From Pontibacter vulgaris (lineage in GTDB: Bacteria > Bacteroidota > Bacteroidia > Cytophagales > Hymenobacteraceae), in NCBI RefSeq assembly GCF_022758145.1, contig NZ_JAJVDH010000001.1:62001-126000 (forward strand): 64,000 nt of DNA, in the 5' to 3' direction. The notes below the pieces were generated by a model that was not told the origin of the DNA, did no database searches, and worked only from the letters and a program-made list of their open reading frames with translations. Shown piece by piece: positions 10,036 to 18,608 of this stretch (positions are counted from its first letter, which is position 1; the number at the start of each line of letters is the position of its first letter). Position numbers and translations under genes: made by a program.

Positions 10036-11055
10036 TTATCTGAATTCTCTTCCTGAAGATCTTCCGATATAGATCATGGCATTACGGAAACCGATATAAG
10101 ATCTCGCAGAATCCTGGTATTCAAAGTTACGTGTTCCTGTTTCTAGGAAATAAGCGATGTCTTTCCATGAACCGCCTCTTACTACTTTGCGTGGCTCATT
10201 ATCATCGTAATAAACCGGGTTCAGGTCCCATGTAATCGGAACAGTAGCATCAGCATAAGCATCTTCGCACCACTCCGACACGTTTCCGGCCATATCATAA
10301 AGGCCAAAATCATTCGGGAAGTATTGTGCAACAGGGGCTGTATAAGTAAAGCCATCGCTGTAGTAATCACCACGGCCAGGCTTAAAGTTGGCTAGCAAGC
10401 AACCTTTGGCGTTGCGCAGGTATGGTCCTCCCCAAGGGTAAGTAGCCATATCGCGGCCACCTCTGGCGGCATATTCCCACTCTGCTTCAGAAGGCAAACG
10501 GAATTTTGGCATAGGTGCTCTTCCGTCTTCAGCATTGGCAGTATTTTTTAACTTCGTTCTCCAGTCGCTAAAATATTTAGCAGCAAACCAGTCCACGCCA
10601 ACTACAGGATAGTCGTCGAATGCCGGATGCGTGAAATAATACTCCATAAGGGGGTCACCCATGTGGTAGGTAAAGTCTTTTACCCAAACAGTTGTATCCG
10701 GATAAAGCTGTTCCATTACAAACTGCTCACCTAATACATCCAGAGAGTCTGTTTTAATAACATCAATGAACTGGCGGTATTCGTTGTTAGTGATCTCAGT
10801 TTCATCCATGTAAAAGCCACCAATTGTTACCTGCTTGTTCAGGTTAGCCATGGTTGCTGCTATATCCTGGTCTGCCTGGCCCATATGAAATGTCCCTCCA
10901 GGACAGGCCACCATGCCATATGGTATCTCTTGCGCGTTGTAATCCGGACGATCTTCCGTACCAACAAGATCACCTTGAGGCCCTCTTCTCATCCCACAGC
11001 TTGCAAGCAGCACCACCGCTAATGCGAATGAAGACAGCTTAAATAGTTTGTTCAT
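10036..11055 (-). CDS. gldK: Gliding motility lipoprotein GldK (PorK), FGE-sulfatase fold
   Basis: Outer-membrane lipoprotein that forms the periplasmic ring of the T9SS with GldN. It has 339 residues, with a lipoprotein signal ending in LLASCG (lipid-attached Cys at about residue 20). The rest is a formylglycine-generating-enzyme/sulfatase-modifying-factor fold: GGTFHMGQ, then RLPSEAEWEYAARGG and GNVSEWCEDAY, ending with VVRGGSW and GFRNAM. These motifs are intact, but GldK is considered structural and not enzymatic. It is the first gene of gldKLMN and has its own promoter (11115-11144). Confidence 0.95.
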   Translation of the reverse strand: MNKLFKLSSFALAVVLLASCGMRRGPQGDLVGTEDRPDYNAQEIPYGMVACPGGTFHMGQADQDIAATMANLNKQVTIGGFYMDETEITNNEYRQFIDVIKTDSLDVLGEQFVMEQLYPDTTVWVKDFTYHMGDPLMEYYFTHPAFDDYPVVGVDWFAAKYFSDWRTKLKNTANAEDGRAPMPKFRLPSEAEWEYAARGGRDMATYPWGGPYLRNAKGCLLANFKPGRGDYYSDGFTYTAPVAQYFPNDFGLYDMAGNVSEWCEDAYADATVPITWDLNPVYYDDNEPRKVVRGGSWKDIAYFLETGTRNFEYQDSARSYIGFRNAMIYIGRSSGREFR

Positions 11056-11114
11056 GATGACTCTTAATAGATAAAATTTTTAGTAATGTTTTTTGCACAA
11101 TTTTACAGATGTAG

Positions 11115-11144
11115 CAAATATATAAGAATAAAAAGTAATTCAAA
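11115..11144 (-). promoter_or_regulatory. Promoter of the gldKLMN operon (Bacteroidota type)
   Basis: On the minus strand there is a TTTG (-33 element, 11141-11144), an 18-base spacer and a perfect TATATTTG (-7 element, 11115-11122). This is the Bacteroidota consensus TTTG-N17-23-TAnnTTTG. Transcription would start near 11108, giving a leader of about 53 bases before the gldK ATG. It allows gldKLMN to be expressed separately from the PorP-like gene upstream. Confidence 0.7.
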
Positions 11145-11276
11145 AGATTTACGCGCCACACCTATTATATTATTTTTCAACGAAGTACTCTCTTCTATAT
11201 TATTATGCACACAGCTATTTTTTGCTGCATTTTTTCAAGAGCTATACTTTAAACCTATTTTGTTATCAGATTGAGC

Positions 11277-12236
11277 TTATCTAGCAAAATTGTATCGTGG
11301 TGTTCTCACCGGCGGGCGGAACCTTACAACTGGCTCCGGTAATCTATAGGACACCATAACTTCATGCGAAGTTGGCGCTTTAGCCTCTTTATTAAACGTA
11401 GTAAAATCAAAGGCATATCCCAGCCTAAGTGCATTATCCTGTAGAAGCGCGACACCAGCAAGAGCACTAACAGCTTCTTTATGCCGATAATTCACACCGC
11501 CCCAATATTTTTCGTTAAATGTTACTCTAGCTCCTGCATCAAAGGAAAAAGTTTCGGTATCATGCTTAATAAGCGCCGTTGGGGTGAGCACCAAATCTTG
11601 TACTAAAGGCAGATTATAGCCCGCTGTTACATATATATGGTTTTCTCCTAACACCTGTCCCGATCCCGTTTTTGCAGAATCTGCAAACTCATACTTTGAG
11701 CGTAGCAAATTTGTTACTCCACCGCCTGCATAAAATGTTTCCGATTCGTACCACATACCGGCACCCAGATCATATTTGGTGTCTGAGCTGTTATAAGGCA
11801 CACTCGGATCATTATCATCTATCGCCCTGTAATTACCCTTCTTAATATTGTTCACATTACCCTGGATACCTAAGCCCAGTTTACCTTCGCCTATTTTTAT
11901 ATGAAAAGAATAGGAGAGCGCCGCATTCATAAAGGTAGTGTTGGCAATTTTATCACGCACCAAACCTATCCCGATTCCGCCATGTAACAGCCGCACCGGT
12001 GTATGAGCAGTGAGCAACAACGTTTGCGGAGAGCCGCCATCATCAAATGTCGCATCATAGCCAAGCCACTGGTACCTATATATGGATAACACTTCTGGCC
12101 TGTTGGTTATACCTGCATATGCCGGGCTTATGTTTAAGCCGTTAAATCCATAATGAGTATACTGAGGCTGCTGCTGAGCCCATGAAGCGGACTGGCAAAA
12201 CAGCACCAGCAAAAGTACAGGTAGAAACTTTCTCAT
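11277..12236 (-). CDS. PorP/SprF family type IX secretion outer-membrane protein
   Basis: An outer-membrane beta-barrel protein of 319 residues with a signal peptide (about 1-20, ending SASWAQQ). The segment after it (YTHYGFNGLNISPAYAGITNRP) is the PorP/SprF signature, followed by alternating strands ending in RFRPPVRTPRYNFAR. Members of this family work with T9SS translocon or attach large adhesins to the cell surface. It lies directly upstream of gldK on the same strand but is separated from it by 221 bases and a promoter, and it has its own promoter. Bacteroidota usually have many paralogues, so PorP of the core machine versus a substrate-specific SprF cannot be decided here, although the position next to gldK favours the core PorP. 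Confidence 0.88.
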   Translation of the reverse strand: MRKFLPVLLLVLFCQSASWAQQQPQYTHYGFNGLNISPAYAGITNRPEVLSIYRYQWLGYDATFDDGGSPQTLLLTAHTPVRLLHGGIGIGLVRDKIANTTFMNAALSYSFHIKIGEGKLGLGIQGNVNNIKKGNYRAIDDNDPSVPYNSSDTKYDLGAGMWYESETFYAGGGVTNLLRSKYEFADSAKTGSGQVLGENHIYVTAGYNLPLVQDLVLTPTALIKHDTETFSFDAGARVTFNEKYWGGVNYRHKEAVSALAGVALLQDNALRLGYAFDFTTFNKEAKAPTSHEVMVSYRLPEPVVRFRPPVRTPRYNFAR

Positions 12237-12292
12237 AGGCAGCTGTATGTTGGCAAGATACGATTAGATGGAGCAAAGACAAGAAAACTAAC

Positions 12293-12323
12293 CAAATTTA
12301 TACATTAAACGATAAAACGCAAA
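12293..12323 (-). promoter_or_regulatory. Promoter of the PorP/SprF-like gene
   Basis: Minus-strand TTTG (12320-12323), a 19-base spacer and TAAATTTG (12293-12300) match the Bacteroidota sigma-ABfA consensus exactly. The start codon at 12236 is about 50 bases downstream of the expected transcription start. Confidence 0.68.
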
Positions 12324-12399
12324 GCAAGTATAGGAATCCTAAACTCGTTTTGCGTTTTAGATAGTATGGAAAAGCTAAAAATAAGTTACACTGCGTAAA

Positions 12400-13203
12400 T
12401 TATTTTTTCAAAGTCTGCTTTTGGTTCTGTATATATACCTCTATAGCACCCGTCATGGACGGCGCATTTGGCATTGGCGCCTCAATATCCAGCTCTAGTC
12501 CGGCATCACGCACTGCTTTTGCCGTTGTAGGGCCAAATGCTGCAATACGGGTATTATTCTGTTTAAAATTAGGAAAGTTTGCAAACAACGAAGTTATACC
12601 TGACGGGCTGAAAAAGGCAATGCAATCATAGGTTACATCATCCAAGTCAGATAAATCGGCTGCTACCGTTTTATAGATAATTGCCTCTGTAAAGTTTATC
12701 TTACTTGCAGCCAGGAAACCAGGTATATCATCTTTACGGATGTTTGAGCAAGGGTAAAGGAACTTCTCGTTCTTGTGCTTTTTAATTACTTCGAAAAGAT
12801 CTTTCGCTGTTTTCTCGCCAACAAAAAGCTTACGCTTGCGCAACACAATATACTTTTGCAGGTAATATGCCGTTTGATCAGATATGCAGAAATACTTCAT
12901 GTCTGCTGGCATCTCTATCTTACTCTCCTGGCAGATTCTGAAGAAATGGTCTACAGCATTACGGCTCGTAAAAATAACGGCAGTATGCGCTAAAATATCA
13001 ACCTTGTCTTTACGGAACTCCTTGTAAGGAACAGGCTCCACTTCTATAAAAGCCCTGAAATCTACCTTTATATCATACTTTTCAGCAATAGATAAATAAG
13101 GAGAATTATCAGTGGTAGGCTGTGGTTGCGTTACAAGAATACTCTTGATCGGAATTTTATGTCTTTCTGGATTTGCCCAAGGCTCTACTGTGCTTTCAGC
13201 CAT
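12400..13203 (-). CDS. hemD: Uroporphyrinogen-III synthase
   Basis: Cyclises hydroxymethylbilane to uroporphyrinogen III in haem synthesis. The 267 residues fit the HemD fold of two alternating domains: KSILVTQPQP near residue 20, AVIFTSRNAVDHFF near 80, then the second domain with EAIIYKTVAADLS, CIAFFSPSGITSLF and RIAAFGPTTAKAVRDAGL. HemD sequences diverge strongly, so the call rests on these motifs. It lies 65 bases downstream of the DUF4271 gene on the same strand, an arrangement common in Bacteroidota. Confidence 0.88.
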   Translation of the reverse strand: MAESTVEPWANPERHKIPIKSILVTQPQPTTDNSPYLSIAEKYDIKVDFRAFIEVEPVPYKEFRKDKVDILAHTAVIFTSRNAVDHFFRICQESKIEMPADMKYFCISDQTAYYLQKYIVLRKRKLFVGEKTAKDLFEVIKKHKNEKFLYPCSNIRKDDIPGFLAASKINFTEAIIYKTVAADLSDLDDVTYDCIAFFSPSGITSLFANFPNFKQNNTRIAAFGPTTAKAVRDAGLELDIEAPMPNAPSMTGAIEVYIQNQKQTLKK

Positions 13204-13268
13204 ATTACTAGAGGTAGTTTATATTTTTTTACCCGCTTAACCCGCCACTACCATACTAAATTGTGCTT

Positions 13269-14432
13269 TTAGAAGTTAAACACGATCAACTTAAGTATAA
13301 TTACCAGCGGAATTACTTCTGTGGCGCAAAGGTATGAAAATAAATGCAGATTTAGTACAGGTGCTTTTTTATTTACAGTCACAAAAACCCTAAGCATAGT
13401 GAAAGCCAGCATAAAAGAAACTGCCAGATTAGAGATGAGCAAAACAGTTTCGGGCATTTCCATATTCAGTGCCAGGTAAAGCAGCATAACCAGCGGCAGG
13501 AAAATACTCAGAAAAAGTATGGTTCTAAGAAACTCCCTGTACTGCAACTGCACTACCTGCTCCAGACCAAATATAAAGGCCATCACACGCAGGAAAAAGT
13601 ACTTTATCAGGATAAATAAAAATATAGCAACCGTATAGAAAATTATTTTGGTTGTAATATCTGCTTCTGAAACAGGAAACAGGCGGTTGAAAAGCCGGAT
13701 ATGTTGGATGTTGGTATGTATAGCGGCAATTAGCAGCGCAAACGATATGGAAAACGCCAGCACAAACAGCACACTAGACCAGGTACTTATTGGTTTAGCC
13801 AGAAAGCCTTCTTCCAGGGTATTCGTCCGGATAAAAGAACTTAACCTGAAAACGCTGTTAAAATCAGCTGGATAGCTAGTCTTAAGGCTGCCATAAATAA
13901 GCCCCACAAGCAACATAAACAGGATAAAGGCATTCTGATTTACGTATTCCCGCAGTTTTACAGAATAAGTAGATTTTGCAGCTTGCTGCTGTTTATCCGG
14001 TTCAAGCGTTTTGTTTTGAAAAGTGGAAATGTCGGGCTGTTGCGCCGGATGCCATACTGTAAGCAAAAACTTCCTGTTTACTGGTTGTACCTGCTTTGTA
14101 TACTTTGCCAGGTTTATAGTATAGTTAGAAGCAGAATCGGCTATAAAAATAAGCTGATTGTTCAGGAACAAACATTCTCCTTTTTTGGCTGTAAACCCGA
14201 TCACAAAAGGCTGCGCAGGGTTTATACTTACCCACTGGTGTATGGCATTAAAATTTGTGTGCAAGCCTGCTGTGTAAGGCACCAACTGCTTTTCGCCGGA
14301 CTCCTGCACCAGCCAGTCAGCGCCGATAGTGTTTTTCTGCTCAAGGGGTAACACCTGTGCACGCAATGGCATAGCAATAAACGCCAGTGCCAGGTATAAG
14401 CCAATAAGCAGAGTTTTATACTTTAGAGACAT
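13269..14432 (-). CDS. DUF4271 membrane protein
   Basis: A 387-residue protein with a signal peptide (about 1-25), an extracytoplasmic domain of about 120 residues, then at least six hydrophobic helices from about residue 155 to the end. The C-terminal half (EFLRTILFLSIFLPL to EVIPLVIILKLIVF) fits DUF4271, a family of unknown function found beside hemD in Bacteroidota. The start overlaps the end of the wecA-like gene by 17 bases, so the two are translationally coupled. No enzymatic motif is visible. A membrane or envelope role is likely because of its neighbours, but I cannot name one. Confidence 0.8.
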   Translation of the reverse strand: MSLKYKTLLIGLYLALAFIAMPLRAQVLPLEQKNTIGADWLVQESGEKQLVPYTAGLHTNFNAIHQWVSINPAQPFVIGFTAKKGECLFLNNQLIFIADSASNYTINLAKYTKQVQPVNRKFLLTVWHPAQQPDISTFQNKTLEPDKQQQAAKSTYSVKLREYVNQNAFILFMLLVGLIYGSLKTSYPADFNSVFRLSSFIRTNTLEEGFLAKPISTWSSVLFVLAFSISFALLIAAIHTNIQHIRLFNRLFPVSEADITTKIIFYTVAIFLFILIKYFFLRVMAFIFGLEQVVQLQYREFLRTILFLSIFLPLVMLLYLALNMEMPETVLLISNLAVSFMLAFTMLRVFVTVNKKAPVLNLHLFSYLCATEVIPLVIILKLIVFNF

Positions 14433-15468
14433 TCTTCACAGTTCCACGTGGCCTGTATACCCCCAGAAATATGCTGAGAACCACCGAGAAGGCAAGCAAA
14501 ACCAGCAACAAACTAAGGTTACCCCACTCCCCAAAGTTTACAACAAAAAGAATAACCGCCAAATTTAATATGGCAAGTATTAACACAGTACTGATCTGGT
14601 TAAAACCCATACCCAGCAATCTGTGGTGTATGTGGTTTTTATCCGGGATAAAAGGGGAGTTACCTTTTAAAATACGAATAACAGAAACCCGGATAGTATC
14701 GAACAACGGGATAAAAAGTATACCTAGTGCAACAGAAGGGGCTGCCGGCACCATACGCATCTCAATAAACTGAATGGCCAGAACCGATACTATAAACCCG
14801 CACAACAGCGAGCCGGTATCACCCATAAATATGGTTGCTTTATGAAAGTTATACCTTAAAAACCCCAGCAAGCCGCCAATCAGGCAAAAAGCTACAGCCG
14901 CGTAATTACCGTAAGCCTCACCGCCATACAGCACAAAGTATACCCCAAAGGTTGCGCTGATAATCACGACAATTGTTCCGGCCAGCCCATCAAGCCCGTC
15001 AATCAGGTTAATGGAGTTGGTAATGCCTATAATTACAAAGAAAGTGAAAGCATAGCTTATACCTATCTGCAATTCGCCGATCCCGAAAATGCCCTGAAAA
15101 CTGGTAATGCGGATGTCGGCCATAAACATAACAATGCCTGTTGCCAGTAACTGCACTGCAAATTTCTTAAGTGCCGAAATGGGAACCATGTCATCTTTAA
15201 GGCCAATAAAAAAAAGTATGATACAGCCGGCCAGCAATTGCTGCACGCCATTATAGAGGTCTGAAAAAATAGTTAGCGCCGACATAAAGCCTGCAAACAT
15301 GGCTAAACCTCCGAGCCTTGGCGTAAGCGATTCGTGAACAGTGCGCAGGTTGGGCTGGTCCAGAATATTTTTCAGGTGAGCCACCCGGATTATAGACGGA
15401 ACAGCAAATACCGCTATCAGAAAAGCCCAGCTAAATGATAGTATAAGGGATAGTATATTCTGTTCCAT
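14416..15468 (-). CDS. Undecaprenyl-phosphate sugar-1-phosphate transferase, MraY/WecA family
   Basis: Integral membrane enzyme of 350 residues that transfers a GlcNAc-1-phosphate-like group to undecaprenyl phosphate, the first step of surface polysaccharide assembly. Visible motifs: TPRLGGLAMFAGF near residue 49, the Mg-binding NSINLIDGLDGLAG near 157, FMGDTGSLLCGF near 213 and the WecA-type histidine motif NHIHHRLLGMG near 280. About ten hydrophobic helices are spaced across it. The HIHHR motif points to WecA/TagO rather than MraY. It is the first gene of a run wecA-like, DUF4271, hemD on the minus strand. Confidence 0.9.
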   Translation of the reverse strand: MEQNILSLILSFSWAFLIAVFAVPSIIRVAHLKNILDQPNLRTVHESLTPRLGGLAMFAGFMSALTIFSDLYNGVQQLLAGCIILFFIGLKDDMVPISALKKFAVQLLATGIVMFMADIRITSFQGIFGIGELQIGISYAFTFFVIIGITNSINLIDGLDGLAGTIVVIISATFGVYFVLYGGEAYGNYAAVAFCLIGGLLGFLRYNFHKATIFMGDTGSLLCGFIVSVLAIQFIEMRMVPAAPSVALGILFIPLFDTIRVSVIRILKGNSPFIPDKNHIHHRLLGMGFNQISTVLILAILNLAVILFVVNFGEWGNLSLLLVLLAFSVVLSIFLGVYRPRGTVKNVSKV

Positions 15469-15613
15469 AGGCTTTCAGTGCATCAGCAAAGAAATACAAA
15501 ATTTGTTATTTATAAAGTATATTTACGTTAGCAGGCGGTATAAGCAGACTTATCCGAAAAAAATCACAACACTTACTATACAGCGCATCAGCTTCTTCCA
15601 AAGTATAAATTTG

Positions 15614-16018
15614 CTAAGAGTGCAGCACGCCCTGCATCTGCAGCATACTTATCTCTATCAGGTTATCTTCTGTAATAGAATCAGGCACGAAAACATACTT
15701 TTTATCATATATCTGCCTATCGATATAGTAGCTTACCCAGTACTCGTTGTTTATGTGAAAAATGGCCGGATCAATTGGCTCAATCTGCACAAAGCTCTTC
15801 GCCTCTACGCGTTCAAACATGTGGCGTAGCACAGATGTCTGTACTTCGTTTTCGCCTGAAATGCCGTAACCTTTTGAGGTGATGAGCACATTATCGAGCG
15901 GGAAAGGGTTGTTATTTAAAAGGTAAACATTCCAGGTTTGTTCTTCGAGTTCATTAATGGAGGTAGCTACTGCAACTGAAACGCCTTCTACCGTACCAAA
16001 ATCAATGTCTTTCTTCAT
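15614..16018 (-). CDS. Conserved small protein downstream of lipB, function unknown
   Basis: A 134-residue acidic, soluble protein without signal peptide or membrane helix. The sequence WNVYLLNNNPFPLDNVLITS and ISGENEVQTSVLRH belong to a family conserved in Bacteroidota that is often carried in databases under the misleading name phenylalanyl-tRNA synthetase subunit alpha; nothing here resembles a synthetase. The gene starts 17 bases inside the end of lipB, so translation is coupled to it. The fixed pairing with lipB could mean a link to lipoate attachment, but that is only inference. Confidence 0.78.
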   Translation of the reverse strand: MKKDIDFGTVEGVSVAVATSINELEEQTWNVYLLNNNPFPLDNVLITSKGYGISGENEVQTSVLRHMFERVEAKSFVQIEPIDPAIFHINNEYWVSYYIDRQIYDKKYVFVPDSITEDNLIEISMLQMQGVLHS

Positions 16019-16742
16019 GGGTTGCTGTGGTAATAGTGGCCCCGAACAGCTGAGCCAAATGGTTAATTAGTATTTCTTCTACCTCGGCAAGCGGCACCTC
16101 GCGCCCCAACTCTTTTGCCAGCGATGTTACCTGCTTATCTGTAATGCCGCAAGGTACTATATTATTAAAGTAATCGAGGTCGGTGTTGATGTTAAACGCG
16201 AAACCGTGCATGGTTACCCAGCGGCTGCATTTTACGCCCATGGCACATATCTTACGCGGGTTACGCTGTTCTTCGTGGTCGAGCCATACACCTGTTAAGC
16301 CAGCTATACGCCCTGCCTTTATACCATAATCCTGCAGCGTAAGTATAATGGCCTCTTCTAAAAGCCGCAGGTACTTATGGATATCCGTAAAAAAGTTATC
16401 CAGGTCTAGTATAGGGTAACCTACGATCTGGCCCGGGCCATGGTAGGTGATATCGCCCCCACGATTAATCTTGTAGAACGTTGCCCCTTTGGCTTTAAGG
16501 CCTTCTTCGTTAATAAGCAGGTTAGACTCGTGCCCGCTCTTACCCAATGTATACACATGCGGGTGGGAGCAAAGCAACAGGTAATTGGGAGTTTGGTTTT
16601 GCTCGCCTGCTTCTGCCTCCGCTTTACGGTTCTGCGCCTTAATATCGAGTATACTTGTAAAGATTTTATCCTGGTAGTCCCACGCCTCTTTATAATCGAT
16701 CAGGCCCAGCCGCTCTAACTTTATTTCTTTGTTTTGTAACAC
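16002..16742 (-). CDS. lipB: Octanoyltransferase LipB
   Basis: Moves octanoyl from acyl carrier protein to lipoyl domains, the first step of lipoate synthesis. The 246 residues contain RGGDITYHGPGQIVGYP near residue 93, the catalytic Lys in RKICAMGVKC and the catalytic Cys in NNIVPCGITD, all in their usual order (the acyl-enzyme uses this Cys/Lys pair). A Met-His-Gly-Phe-Ala-Phe-Asn segment between them is also conserved. The start at 16742 gives a normal N-terminus. Its 3' end overlaps the following small gene by 17 bases. Confidence 0.96.
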   Translation of the reverse strand: MLQNKEIKLERLGLIDYKEAWDYQDKIFTSILDIKAQNRKAEAEAGEQNQTPNYLLLCSHPHVYTLGKSGHESNLLINEEGLKAKGATFYKINRGGDITYHGPGQIVGYPILDLDNFFTDIHKYLRLLEEAIILTLQDYGIKAGRIAGLTGVWLDHEEQRNPRKICAMGVKCSRWVTMHGFAFNINTDLDYFNNIVPCGITDKQVTSLAKELGREVPLAEVEEILINHLAQLFGATITTATHEERH

Positions 16743-17066
16743 GCTTTTGCTTTTGAAAGTTAGCCTTTCAGGTATTTACTGTTTCAATTGTGGTCGATTC
16801 ATTTGCATGGTTTAGAGCAAAGTATGCGCAGCCCTATATGCAGATAATCAAAAGAAGAACGCTTTAATAACCTTACTAATTGCTTAAATCTGCCTCTGAA
16901 AACTACCAACCCACAATTCCGTTGTTTGTTTAGCAGAAAAGTAACAGAAGCGAACTTGTCCGTTCTGATAGCAGGTATTCAAAAATGCTTCTTCCGGGTT
17001 TTCACAGTATAAAGTTATTTCAAAATTCCTGATTAAGCTTATTTAGCTGTAAAATTTATATTTTAA
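16743..17066. other. 324-bp intergenic region between lipB and yraN
   Basis: The two flanking genes diverge, so their promoters should be here. I see no perfect TAnnTTTG box in either direction; the AT-rich run just before yraN (around 17041-17066) is the best candidate for its promoter. No small ORF, repeat or hairpin stands out. Confidence 0.5.
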
Positions 17067-17429
17067 ATGGCATTTCAATCCGGAAATCATATTATAACAG
17101 GCTTAAACGGCGAAAGTATGGCAGCGGCTTACCTTCAGGAAAAGGGTTATACTATACTTAGCCGAAACTATAGGTATAAACGGGCCGAGATTGACATCAT
17201 TGCTGAAAAGCCAGGGTTGCTGGTATTTGTAGAAGTTAAAACCAGAACCAGCGATAAATTCGGCTTTCCGGAGGAAGCGGTTACTATGAAAAAGCAGGAA
17301 CTTATACTGGCTGCCGCCGAAGAATTTATACTTCAGAAAGGCTGGGAGCAGGACATTCGCTTTGATATAATTTCCATAACGCTCTCAAACCCGCCGGAGC
17401 TGCACCACATAGAAGATGCTTTTTACTAA
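17067..17429 (+). CDS. YraN/UPF0102 family nuclease-fold protein
   Basis: A 120-residue protein with the restriction-endonuclease-like core of the family: GESMAAAYLQEKGYTILSRN, RAEIDIIAEKPG and LVFVEVKTRTSDKFGFPEEAV. The E-x-D-(I/L), then E-V-K arrangement matches Holliday-junction resolvase-like active sites, yet the cellular role of YraN proteins is unknown. Its last four bases overlap the end of the convergent lipoprotein gene. Confidence 0.9.
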   Translation: MAFQSGNHIITGLNGESMAAAYLQEKGYTILSRNYRYKRAEIDIIAEKPGLLVFVEVKTRTSDKFGFPEEAVTMKKQELILAAAEEFILQKGWEQDIRFDIISITLSNPPELHHIEDAFY

Positions 17430-18340
17430 CGCTGATCCGCAGAAGCCCGTTTATCCAGCTTATCTTTCTCGTAGACCAGGGTGCCATGGCGGTCATATTG
17501 TTTCAGCAAGTATGGCTCAAAAGGTTCGTCGTAAGCCGATTTCGGGTACTGGTACTCGTAATGGCGGCGGTTCCTGAAATCATAGTTCTTAATCCAGACA
17601 CCTACCTTGCGGCCTTTTTCGTACTGCCCAGTCCATTCTACCTGCCCGTTTTCATAGAACCGGTAATACGTGCCCTGCACCTGGCCATAAGTATAAGGTA
17701 TAACTTCTTTTATCTTGCTACGGTCGTTGTTATAGTACTTAACCACGGCATCGCGCAGAAAGCCTTTATCAAAATGAGACTTATCAAGCAGAATACCGTT
17801 TTTGTTGTAGCGCTCCCAGCGCAGGTGTTTAGTACCTACATAATAATACCCTTCTTCTACCACTTCATCGCCAATCTTTTTCTTATATGGCCCGTGCAGC
17901 ACTTTATACCTATTCTGGTCTATCTCGCCGAAAGCGTTGGCTATTTTCCTATTCTTGGTATCGAAATAATATTTGCGGGGTGCATAAGCGTTTGGCTCTT
18001 CAAAAACGGGCAGAAAACTGAAGGTTTCTAACGTTTCGTTATCGCCACGGCTGCCCGAGCGCACAAAACCACGCTTTACCCTGTAGCCCATAAAGTAGCG
18101 TTTGCTAGGCTTGCTCTTCTTTCGTTTCTCGGTTATACTATCGCCTGCCGGGAATTTATTTTCTACAGAAGGAAGCGTTGTATCGGAAGCGGCCAGTGCC
18201 TGATCGGTTTTTACGCCTTTTTTCTGCTGCGCCCGGCTCAGGTTATAGTCGCTGTTATACTTGGCAGAGCCACAACCGCCCAACGCAAGTATAAAAATGC
18301 AGATGATACTTATAAAAACCAGATAAGGAGTGTGCCTCAT
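17426..18340 (-). CDS. Lipoprotein with MORN-like repeats (YwqK-like)
   Basis: A 304-residue protein with a lipoprotein signal (ILALGGCGSAKYN, Cys at about residue 23). A low-complexity basic segment follows, then from about residue 135 several repeats of the pattern G-x-Y-x-x-Y/W-x-x-N-G, such as YYRFYENGQVEWTGQYEKG and KHLRWERYNKNGILLDKSHFDKG. These MORN-variant strands are found in proteins annotated as YwqK-like antitoxin-system proteins, but no toxin gene lies beside it here. Likely an envelope-located protein of unknown role. It converges on yraN with a 4-base overlap. Confidence 0.75.
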   Translation of the reverse strand: MRHTPYLVFISIICIFILALGGCGSAKYNSDYNLSRAQQKKGVKTDQALAASDTTLPSVENKFPAGDSITEKRKKSKPSKRYFMGYRVKRGFVRSGSRGDNETLETFSFLPVFEEPNAYAPRKYYFDTKNRKIANAFGEIDQNRYKVLHGPYKKKIGDEVVEEGYYYVGTKHLRWERYNKNGILLDKSHFDKGFLRDAVVKYYNNDRSKIKEVIPYTYGQVQGTYYRFYENGQVEWTGQYEKGRKVGVWIKNYDFRNRRHYEYQYPKSAYDEPFEPYLLKQYDRHGTLVYEKDKLDKRASADQR

Positions 18341-18560
18341 ATTTTAGTTCTGAATGCCTGAATTGCGCCCGCAGCAAGCAACACTTTTAAATTATACTTT
18401 GCTATACTTGCCTAGTTAACAAGATAGCCATTTAGCTTTTAGCGATTTATAAAGCAACGTAAAAATGCGCATAAATCATATAGCTGCAAAGCGGGCCGAA
18501 CTCTATAACTGCAGCATGGCCTGCTAAGTTTCACGTGCAACGCCAGAAGTATAAACAAGA

Positions 18561-18587
18561 AAGGCAGCGCCCTGCGGGCACTGCCTT
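18561..18587 (-). terminator. Terminator of htpG
   Basis: A 12-bp stem (AAGGCAG-C-GCCC paired with GGGC-A-CTGCCTT, one mismatch, 3-base loop) follows the htpG stop on the minus strand. The downstream tail is only moderately T-rich. An AAGTATA copy lies at its distal side (18547-18553). Confidence 0.65.
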
Positions 18588-18608
18588 CTATTTTAGGTGT
18601 AATATAAA

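Noticed and set aside
15606..15613. TAAATTTG on the plus strand
   Set aside because: It points into the end of a minus-strand gene with no plus-strand gene to serve.
17426..18340. Toxin-antitoxin system next to the MORN-like (YwqK-like) gene
   Set aside because: The neighbours are yraN and htpG; no toxin-like gene is adjacent, and the protein is a lipoprotein.
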